DNA from: Arbacia lixula
Taxonomy: Eukaryota > Echinodermata > Echinoidea > Arbacioida > Arbaciidae
Length of the DNA: 64,000 bases
Assembly (NCBI GenBank): GCA_963669155.1
Contig: OZ022595.1
Coordinates: 2,786,205-2,850,204 of the forward strand
Reading direction: 5' to 3'
Shown: one piece after another, positions 55,756 to 64,000 of the stretch
Layout of the letters: each line of letters starts with the position of its first letter
How positions within the stretch are numbered: the first letter of the stretch is position 1
Notes under the pieces: generated by a model
The model's database searches: none
Seen by the model: the letters and a program-made list of their open reading frames with translations, nothing else
What the model was told of the DNA's origin: nothing
Position numbers and translations under genes: made by a program

Positions 55756-57188
55756 AAAGCATTCCACAATCACTACAATGCTTTGAAATCCCATGCTCAG
55801 CACCGACATTTAGCGGATGTCAACTTGGAAAGAAATATCTTTAATTTCCTATTTTGTTTCTCGAAGCTGTGTTTCTCATCACATTAATTTGATAATTTTC
55901 AAGAAAGTTAAGGGCAACACCACTATAAATTATGTACTCCACTTTCCTCTATAGGATTCTTGAATGATGAATAAACGGAGATATAATTGGAATATAAATA
56001 TTGTATTTGTTTAATTCCTCACATTCATGCATTCATGAGAGCAAATACATAATTTCCATGATAATTGCTCAGATGTGTCATTTAAGTTTCACTTTCACTT
56101 ATGTTTTTTTATTTCACATTTTGTTTGCTTTGCAATTGTTCATTGTATGTCCTGTTTGATGCCACGACATGTACAAGTGTGTTCTGGTTCACATACTTCT
56201 TAAGATTGATGAAAAGATCATAATTTTGTTACTGATCAAATTGACTTATTTCTCCCCTTTCCGGATTTTTTCGGAAATGTGGGATTCACTCATTATCACA
56301 ATTACATCTTAAGCTCTACATTATCATTAAGAGAGTTTGCATGCAAATGTGTGCGAGATATTTTACTTGAGAAAACTATTCATTTGTGTTCGCTAATATC
56401 TGTTTGTCTCACAAAAGTATTGATGCCATCTAACAGAACTGGACAAGCGAAATAAAACTATATGAATGCTGTTCTCTCTGCACAATCATGTTTATAGTTG
56501 TTAAAACACCTGCAAAGCACATAACTTTTCGAAAGTGGCAATCATGGATCCAAAGAAAGAAGATTGATTCATATCCTTCCTTAACACTACCCCTAGTTCT
56601 AATAAGAACAAATTGTTCAATATTCTGGTCGTAACTGCATCCTCACTTACACTACCTGAACCTTGTGGGAAAATCTCCCGGAACACTTTAAAAACACATT
56701 GATTCAATTTATAAATTTAAGATTGCTTTAAAGACGCACTAATTCAAAATCTTAAATGTCCAACGCATGCACTTTTTGAGACCTTTTTCAACCTTTCAGC
56801 AACAGAACTAGTAAATGATGAGTAATAATGGTAAACATTTGGTACTTTTCCCACTTTGTGTTTCGTATGCCTGGAATGTTGTCTCAAACTCCTCTTCCGT
56901 CACTTTTACTTAGAATGTTAAATCAATGAATAAAATACCCGTCAATGTTCTCAAAACAGGAAAAGTCCACTTTGAAGACAATGTGCAGGACATTTACAGT
57001 GCATCGACGCGTAAACAAATGCCATTTTGAGGAGAGCGACAGAGGGGCAAAGTTCTTACAGCCGGATTTCTGTTAGACAGGCATCGTGTGAAGACTGTAG
57101 GTATATATTCATCCTTTATTGGGCGAATGATTAAAACATAAAACACATTGTCAGCTTTGTAAATTAGAAAGTTGTATGCCATTTTAAA
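55756..57188. other. AT-rich non-coding DNA
   Basis: The first part may be the 3'UTR of the LINE remnant. The minus-strand frame at 56501-56707 has no recognised domain. Confidence 0.45.
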
Positions 57189-57306
57189 CCACTACTAGCC
57201 CGATAGACAATATCGGACCGCTAAACCTCTCACTGAAGTGATTTTGTGTAGAACCAATTGTCTTGACAACACGTTCATATGACGAAACCACTTCGATACT
57301 CTATAA
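57189..57306 (-). mobile_element. MITE-like element, family 3, partial copy
   Basis: Matches the reverse complement of the left half of 62663-62885. It shares TAGCCCG(A/C)TAGACAAT(A/G)T, CGGACCG, (T)TAGAACCA, CATATGACGA(A/C)ACCACTTC and then G(A/G)TA at the end. Confidence 0.55.
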
Positions 57307-58587
57307 GCTTAACCTCTAACGTGCCACTTGTGAATTGTCCACCATTAATACACATACTGTGCATCCCATACAGGAAAAATTTTGTCTTGCGCAAAAAGGA
57401 TTTATAACAGGTGACGACGAAATGATAAAAGGGAATTAACAGTCGTGGTAGAGATTATGATGAAGTTGGGACCTGTCTTCACGAATGATCATTATCTTTA
57501 CCACCCCAATGTATTTCCTTTCATCCTCCAACACCAAGGATATTTGAAATGTGTAATACGTCAATATCATTTCTCTGACTCGGCGCTGAAAGTGTTAATC
57601 GAGATATGACAGGATAAAACCCGATATATCCGGTATTGTCAACCTACGTCAGTGCAGCTGCCCCGAGTGAACTTGAAATTGACGAAAGCTTAACTCCATA
57701 AGCGCTATCAGGAAAAACGGAAACAATAGAGGAAATCAAACTTAAGCGCTGCGCCGGTTGCCATTGTTTCCACACACCAAACGCATAGCTTAGTTGTGAA
57801 TCAGGTCCGTTTGGATATCAGTGTCTGTGTAACAAAAATATACCAGTAATCAGAACCCGACTGTTATGTAACTTCCCTTGATAGTCTAGGCTTTGGTCGT
57901 CAAGATGACATTGCCCATGAGAAATGGGTGCGAATTTGTAGTCACGAGCTTCACTCTTTGAGTGCCACATATGTATGTTTTGCCGTCAATAATGCATTCA
58001 AATTATATTAGAGAATGAGTTTGTCTGCCACACAAAAAATTAGAGATCAATATTTGCGATAACATGATGCTATGCATTGATTACCCATGACATGCAACAT
58101 ACATTGTAGAATAGGTTTACGAATTTCCTAAGAATTGTCCTACTTCAATGCATTCTTAAAGCATTCTAATATGCATTATACCGCAAATATCTCTTTTCCT
58201 TATTTCGGAGATAAAGTTGCCAAAATATCTTGTTAAAGTTAATTCCCCTGCCAATATTTACATGCGACGGTAAAATCTGCCATTTGTAGGTAAATTTGGT
58301 CAGGATACTTTTTGCTTGGTATATATTTTTTGTATTCATTTTTATTTTCATTCAAATGTTTTTTCCTTCTTGTTTATTGTGTGTGTGTGTGTGTGTGGGG
58401 GGGGGGGGTGATCCGATTGAATAACACGAATTAAGTACTTATTTTCTTGATTCGGTAAAATTACGTGCACACGGTAACTTTGGCATTGTCAAGAAAACAC
58501 AATCGCCTGCGCCTCGTCTGTTAAAACAGAAATAGAATACAAATATTGATTATAAGATTAGTGCAAGAAACTAAACACAACAAAAAA
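57307..58587. other. non-coding DNA with GT and poly-G tracts
   Basis: (GT)n then G(10) lies at 58378-58408. No gene is seen. Confidence 0.5.
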
Positions 58588-59244
58588 GTAAGTCCCCCTC
58601 TTAGCAAAATAGCATAACTTTTTATCGAAGAGGTTTTGGGTAACATAATTTGGCAGGATTGTTCCTTAACTTATTGACGAACCTCTATGTGAAAATCACA
58701 TTAATCCAATGTCATTTTCAAAAGACACAAGGGTAATTTTGGGATTCTGTCATGAATCTTTGATGAATTCCATTTCTGGTGCATGATTTATGTCCTTTTA
58801 TTGTTTATCATCCATCTCTCAATGGACCTACACGTATCCCGACACTTAATACATTGTTCTGGTTCAGTGAGCACCGTTTAACAAATGCTCATCCCTCTTG
58901 AGTTTGAAACTTTTAAAAACCCTTTATTTTGGTGAAAAAATAAAACTCTGGATATTTTGACAAAGATGTAACATGACATCTTATGAAAACATAAAAACTT
59001 ATTTTCGTGTAATTTTTGAGTGATGCCAAAATGTACTGTTAAAACAGCATAAGCAATTACCCTTTTGACGTTTTAAAAGTGACACTTTCAGATTTGCCCA
59101 CTCATGCATGACTAATTGGATTAATGTGATATTCACACAAAAGTTAATCAATAAGTTAAGGAACAATCCCGCCAAATCATTTTGCCCAAAACCTCTTTGA
59201 TAAAAAGTTATGTTATTTTGCTCGGGGGGGGGGGGGGGACTTAC
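58588..59244. mobile_element. foldback element with about 150-bp inverted arms
   Basis: The left arm starts GTAAGTCCCCCTCTTAGCAA and continues ATAACTTTTTATCGAAGAGG and GATTGTTCCTTAACTTATTG. The complement of the right end starts GTAAGTCCCCC (with a longer C run) and repeats the same words in order at high identity. The interior is not coding. Confidence 0.65.
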
Positions 59245-59938
59245 ATTTCTGTGTGTTTGCATTTGTTAATCATTCGTCTCAGACAAGGCCCTTTTTCCAG
59301 GAAAAACAAAAAGTGGATTTAGTAGAACAATAACAATAACATAGCAAGAGCATTTTCATTCCCGTTGGTGATAAATATTATGATTTTAAATCATTGTCTC
59401 CAAGGAGATTTCTCAAGAGAAACATAGCGGGGGCTTGAGTAAAACATTAACAGGGGAAGAACCATCTTGTTTCCGTTGAGAGACATGTTTGTGATTTTTT
59501 TTTCAGGATCTACTGATAGATCCGTCGTGTATAAACCATACTTCCGCCAGAAAATGAAACATAGGTGGTATTTTTGTAGCCCGATTATCAAGAATATGAA
59601 TTAGAAAAGGTAGAAGGAATAGCAAAAGGTATAGTAAAGAAAGAAAAAGAGGGGAAGGTATATAGACAGGGGGAGAGAAAGGCAAAAATAAACAGAAAAA
59701 GACCAAACTGATGGAGTGAGATGGGGGGGGGGGGGGAGGGGGGGGGAGATGCAAGAGAAATGTAGATTATGTGAGTGTGTCTTTGTATATAAAATTATGT
59801 GTGTAGTACTTATCAAATGGGTGTTTGCAATACACACACACATAAACGAACCCTAACAAAATGATTTTTTTTAAATTTATGTTGAGGATAGTCCGCAAGT
59901 GGTGCTCAATTATGTATCTCCCAATGTTATTTACATAC
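59245..59938. other. non-coding DNA with poly-G tracts
   Basis: Poly-G lies at about 59724-59747. The proline- or leucine-rich frames here are low complexity. It may be intron of the candidate gene starting at 60024. Confidence 0.45.
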
Positions 59939-60024
59939 CTGCGTTTCTGTACGAGGGCTCGATAGACAAAAAGGCCACACTTCATCTTTTTTTTCTCAAC
60001 TGGCGAACAATTTTCGAGGGCCAT
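59939..60024 (-). CDS. candidate first coding exon of an unknown gene
   Basis: The ATG has a strong start context (ACCAAAATGG) and is open for 28 codons plus two bases to a good donor (AAACGCAG|GTATGTAAAT). It reads MALENCSPVEKKKM, then KCGLFVYRALVQKR, basic and possibly nuclear. No downstream exon or family was recognised. Confidence 0.33.
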
Positions 60025-60079
60025 TTTGGTAAAGAGTTTGAAAACCGCTTGCAGTCAGTAACCTTGTCAAATACAATTC

Positions 60080-60307
60080 TCAATTCCAGAGCAGCCAAGA
60101 GATCGTGATCGTTATGGCTATCGTTAAGTATCGCCGCGCAGAGGCGACAAGAGATTTTACGGTTTTACACGAAATTCTTCTAGAATACTTATCAAATTCA
60201 TCAAGCAACCATTTAAACAGTCCTGCTGAGATCGACCGTGTGTCTGCGGTGTCTCCTGGTGTCTTCTGCTGCTCTTGGCAGCTTCTTGGTTCATTTTGGC
60301 TAACCAT
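60080..60307 (-). CDS. small uncharacterised ORF (75 aa)
   Basis: ATG-started minus-strand frame with a polar N-terminus, a charged central helix (LFKWLLDEFDKYSRRIS) and a hydrophobic C-terminus. A plus-strand frame (60114 onward, MAIVKYRRAEATRD) overlaps it and is equally open, so at most one is real. It could be part of the 5' region of the exon at 59939-60024. Confidence 0.22.
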   Translation of the reverse strand: MVSQNEPRSCQEQQKTPGDTADTRSISAGLFKWLLDEFDKYSRRISCKTVKSLVASARRYLTIAITITISWLLWN

Positions 60308-60847
60308 GGCCAGGGGCGGAAATCCCAGGGGGGGGGGCGTTCCCCCCTACTATTTCCGTTTCTCTACGGCCACAAGATATAGTTCCCCCCCTCCCTTTTT
60401 TCGGTCCTGTCCCCCCACCATACTAAATGCCCCCCCCCCCTCCAGCCCCCACTGAGAGCACTGGGCGGGGGGCGGGATTAAAAATCATTTAAAAAACACC
60501 CCCAAAAATCTATTTACCCCCCCCCCCCCCCCCCCCCGCTCAGCGGTTTCTTCTTGAGGAAAAAAATGCCCCCCCCTCCCTTCGGGGAGCGAGTTTTGAG
60601 GAGATAACCGTGGCTGCTCACAGTTATCGTTGCTTTTGGCCAACTCTTGGCGGCTGTTAGTAAGACCGTTGTGACGTCATGCATTAGGATTATATGATTA
60701 TGTTATGTACTTGCGCAGATAATGTTGGAATCCCCCATCCGAGCATGCAGACGAGTCCTTCCATGGAAGGGGGATCCCCTACCGTACCACCCCAGGGTGG
60801 GGGGGGGGGGGGGGTGGTAGGACGTCGGGGTACGCATGCGTTCTCCT
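60308..60847. repeat. poly-G/poly-C-rich region
   Basis: Homopolymer runs lie at about 60329-60338, 60431-60441, 60518-60538 and 60798-60813. The words GGGGCGGAAATCCCAGGGGG and CCCCCCTAC resemble ends of a G/C-rich dispersed element, but I cannot define borders. Confidence 0.6.
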
Positions 60848-61493
60848 TTAAAGGGCCCCTGTCATCAAAATATATGTTGACTTCTGTTGATGCAACATAA
60901 CATGTACATAACAAAATCACTAGTTGTTCAATGGAAATATGTGTCCTATATTTTAAAATAATTTTTTTTTATTTCTTTCTGAGCACTGATAAGCCCCGCC
61001 TCCAAAATATCCTCCAACTCAAGATTCCCCCTGTGACACCATCAAAGGTAGAAATTAGCAGGATAATAAGTAAAATTTATGCACAAATTAAATATTGCAA
61101 TGACTACCTCCACCTGTCCACAAGAGCATCACATGTCTTCACACAATACCATCTAACAACCTTTCATGTGGGAATAATCGTTTCCTTATGTCAGAAATGT
61201 GCTACCTATGTGATGATATTATAAGCACTTGCAGGTGGTCATTGCAATGTTTAGTTTGTGCATAAATTATGTCTATTTTCCTGCTAATTTCTACCTTTGA
61301 TTGTGTCACAGGGAGAATCTTAAGTTGAAGGATATTTTGGAGGTGGGGGTTATCAATGCTGAGAAAAAATAAAGAAAAATTATTTTAAAATATAGGACAC
61401 ATATTTCCATTGAACAGTTAGTGATTTTGTTCGATACATATTAAGATGCATCAACAGAAGTCAACATATATTCTGATGACAGGGGCCCTTTAA
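60848..61493. mobile_element. long palindromic (foldback) element flanked by TTAA
   Basis: Terminal inverted repeats AGGGCCCCTGTCATC and GATGACAGGGGCCCT sit directly inside TTAA on both sides. Left arm about 60848-61136 and right arm about 61209-61493 pair over some 285 bp with about 70 bases at the centre. It has no coding capacity. A transcript would fold into one long double-stranded hairpin. TTAA is the target of piggyBac-type transposases, but the end sequence is not a recognised piggyBac end. Confidence 0.75.
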
Positions 61494-61903
61494 TACCCAG
61501 CTTAAAACGGAGGTGCTCAAAGAGTCGTTAACAACGCGTGATACGAACACATGCATGGCATTACAATCATACGTCATTTATTTTTAAACCTCGAGCTTTG
61601 GGTTGGAGGAAAACCACAACCAGCCATGTATAAATAGGTCTCTTTGGCATCGCTCGGATTAGCTTCCTCCCGGTCCCTTGCACCTATCGCGCCAAGGACC
61701 GAAACTCCACCCACTTTCGCCCTTCCTGTTCGCGCTCAGAAAATATCCGCTTAAACCCGCTCTGCCACTCTAAAAATGGCTGTTCCTCCCCCCCCCCCCC
61801 ACCCCCTTCGATTTTATTTTGCATGTCGTGTGGGTTCTGCCGTTGTTTAATAGTCTATATATAAAAACCCATCTCTCACCCTCCCACCCTCCTACTCCCC
61901 ACG

Positions 61904-61953
<50 letters not shown>

Positions 61954-61976
61954 CTCACCCCTCTCTCTACCTCTCC

Positions 61977-62062
<86 letters not shown>

Positions 62063-62662
62063 CTCTGATGTTCACCCGCGAATTTCCTAATTGTCGCTAA
62101 CCTGACCATACAGTACATCCGTTTTGGCGGCAGTGACCAGTGGTATGTTTAGAGCCAGTATGTAACCTGTACCCGGTAGCCTTGACAGACCACTGTGATG
62201 TCATACATGTACTTCAGGAACACATTTTTCCGGTTCGCACCCGGTAGCTCTATAACTTAAGCGAGGTTACTACCGGTGACATTTCACAGGTTGTGAATAA
62301 AATAAAGTGTCGCGTCGAGAAAGCTCTGAATCGCGGTAATCAAAGAGGAGACTGTCGTTGACAAGTGCCGCCACCCGCCCGTCAGATCTTACACAGTGCG
62401 GATGCAGCCAGCGGAACATCTTGTGACCATATAACTTACGGACGCCGCTCAATATGACAAAATGGTGCGATGAATTTATAGATGATATAAGCGCTAGGTT
62501 TTTCGGGTGAACATATTTCAACGGGAAGCAATCCCGGATAATAAGTTGAAATTAATAAAAGCCTAAAGAAAATGCCAAAGATTTGAGACAATTCAGATGA
62601 GGAAGCTCCTTGTGTTTTACAATCTTTGTAACTAGTTGTGTAATTTTCCTCCGTTAATCCAG
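61494..62662. other. mostly non-coding, with simple repeats and one TATA-like site
   Basis: TATAAATAGG at about 61629-61638 is a good TATA-box match but no gene is recognised downstream. Poly-C lies at 61786-61800 and CT/TA tracts at 61911-62066. The minus-strand frame 62270-62521 is listed under rejected items. Confidence 0.4.
61911..62066. repeat. compound (CT)n/(TA)n microsatellite
   Basis: Alternating CT blocks and TA blocks, each repeated at least twice in the order CT then TA. Confidence 0.95.
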
Positions 62663-62885
62663 TAGATTACCGAAGTGGTGTCGTCATATCCATCGTTATG
62701 CAGGTTGCTGGTTCTAAACAACATCGCTCAAGTGAGAGCTCCATGCACCGGTCCGACATTGTCTAGCGGGCTATCGTGTCGGTCACTCCCAATGGGAGTC
62801 CCCGCTATGATCACCGATGTTTGCTCTACTCATGTAGTTTAGAACCAGTTGTCTTGACAATATGGCGTCACACTTCGGTACTCTA
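62663..62885. mobile_element. MITE-like element, family 3, full copy
   Basis: Ends TAGATTACCGAAGTGGTG and the complement of CACACTTCGGTACTCTA form imperfect inverted repeats. Inner TGGTTCTAAAC on the left pairs with GTTTAGAACCA on the right. It is about 223 bp, non-coding, with a half copy at 57189-57306. Confidence 0.55.
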
Positions 62886-63368
62886 TGTAGACAAGTGATG
62901 TTTGCAGGTATTGTCTTGTATATTTACGGTAGACAAGAATAATGAAATTGACATACAGTACTAGTACTACCTTAGTGCTGCCCGATGGAGTAGCACATGA
63001 AGGTTAAAGATGGAAATTCAGGGCAAGTTATCATGATTTTCAAAAATTCAAAACTTCCTCACAATGCTTCTTATCAAAACATTGTCAATGTGATTTTCAG
63101 TAACACATTTATCACGAAAGTGGGTGAAAATGAGTCGTCTTGTTATAATTCGGTGTTCATATGTGGAGCAAATCAAGGATGTTGAGACCGACTAGGAAGA
63201 TAGGTGTCACACCCCCACCAACCCCCACCAGTTCGTCCGTTCCACCCCCGCCACTACGACCGCCCCACTTCCACCTCTACGATTTTTCCTTCCCCGCTTT
63301 TCCCAAAATACACAGGACGTTCCACGCACAACGATAAAGACAGGGTAGACCTTTTGAAGGTCAAACAG

Positions 63369-63425
<57 letters not shown>

Positions 63426-64000
63426 AAAAACACGGGAAATGGAAAAAGAACTACTGTGTGGACTTCCCTCCTAATAGCAAAACTGGAAAATCATCGAAAT
63501 TATATTGATTTAATATTGATTTCTAGAACCTCGCGGTTAGTGTAGCCTAGAGACTGCAGGCCGGAACAACGCACCTTGCGGCTCAGTTCCGCAGAGATAC
63601 GTTATGGCGAGGGGCGCATCGCTGTGCGTTACACTAAGCGGTGCAATATGGCATATTAATGTACACTATGGTTACTATTTGGTATGTTTATTTGTTTGAT
63701 TGATTTTCATGACTCACAAAAAATAAAAACAATTACACTACATGAATGTAAAGTAAAACAAATTATTTGAGAAAAAATTGAAAAAACAACAACAGGAAAC
63801 AGTATCATTCAGTAAAATAGTCAAAAGTGGTACATGTAGTTGCAAAATCATGAGTAAAGCATATCCCCGCCACATCAAACATCGTAGGAGAAGGGGATCA
63901 CACATATGGTTACACTATATTAACATAACATAGAAGCACCTATAGTACATAAGAGACCATCCGGCAATTCACTACAGAGTGGTGTGCTAAATACTAAAAT
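62886..64000. other. non-coding DNA with a (TA)n tract
   Basis: (TA)n lies at 63373-63422. A CACCCCCACCA-rich stretch lies at about 63209-63260. No gene is seen to the window end. Confidence 0.5.
63373..63422. repeat. (TA)n microsatellite
   Basis: About 25 TA units. Confidence 0.97.

Noticed and set aside
62270-62521. Minus-strand 83-codon ATG frame
   Set aside because: Composition looks natural, but no domain, partner exon or repeat support was seen.
1-64000. CRISPR arrays, bacterial operons or phage genes
   Set aside because: No regular spacer-repeat arrays, no ribosome-binding-site-led gene clusters; the window is animal genomic DNA.

Overview
This window looks like genomic DNA from an invertebrate deuterostome, most likely an echinoderm such as a sea urchin. 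This is an inference from gene style, not a proof. The evidence is AT-rich, gene-poor DNA with metazoan splice signals, a single-exon TRIM-NHL gene, a large LRR-Ig receptor, a class A GPCR, a Penelope-like retroelement, CR1/L2-type LINE fragments, tRNA-derived SINEs, many palindromic MITE-like elements and very long GA/CT, TA, CA and ATC microsatellites. There is no bacterial gene organisation. Several long open frames begin at GTG or TTG, so every start given here was checked for a real ATG or a splice site.

Layout. At 1-5 kb, a minus-strand class A GPCR has its main coding exon at 1691-3071 and probably a 32-nt start-codon exon at 5119-5150. At 6-11 kb there are palindromic MITE-like elements, a tRNA-Ser(CGA) gene at 8651-8732 and a tandem array of about 165-bp units. 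At 11.9-14 kb a minus-strand TRIM-NHL protein is encoded in one exon. From 14 to 33 kb there is mostly non-coding DNA with repeats, SINEs, terminal-inverted-repeat elements and a few candidate exons. At 33.6-34.2 kb a decayed copy of part of the neighbouring LRR gene lies between direct repeats. At 35.4-39.7 kb a minus-strand LRR-Ig-(probable GPI) receptor is interrupted by one in-frame TAA. Its 5'UTR intron carries a recent 5'-truncated LINE. At 41.5-42.6 kb there is an ATC-rich block. At 44.8-50.7 kb there is a spliced minus-strand gene whose exons are too short to stand out as open frames. At 46.6-49.05 kb a 5'-truncated Penelope-like element sits inside its first intron. From 51 to 64 kb there are a SINE, LINE pseudogenes, long foldback elements and some candidate exons.

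The most interesting locus is the spliced gene at 44820-50525. Four coding exons are joined by introns that are all phase 0, with clean splice sites. They give a protein of about 194 residues with three N-glycosylation sequons, paired cysteines and four amphipathic helical segments with long A-B and C-D loops and a short B-C loop. That gene architecture and topology match four-helix-bundle cytokines, and the last helix resembles that of the CNTF/CLCF1 branch. I infer a candidate helical cytokine in an invertebrate deuterostome. The gene model is well supported by the sequence, but the family assignment is not proven.

Three of the four best-supported protein genes (GPCR, TRIM-NHL, LRR-Ig receptor) and the candidate cytokine could plausibly act in sensing or immunity. 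Nothing in the window shows that they form one pathway.
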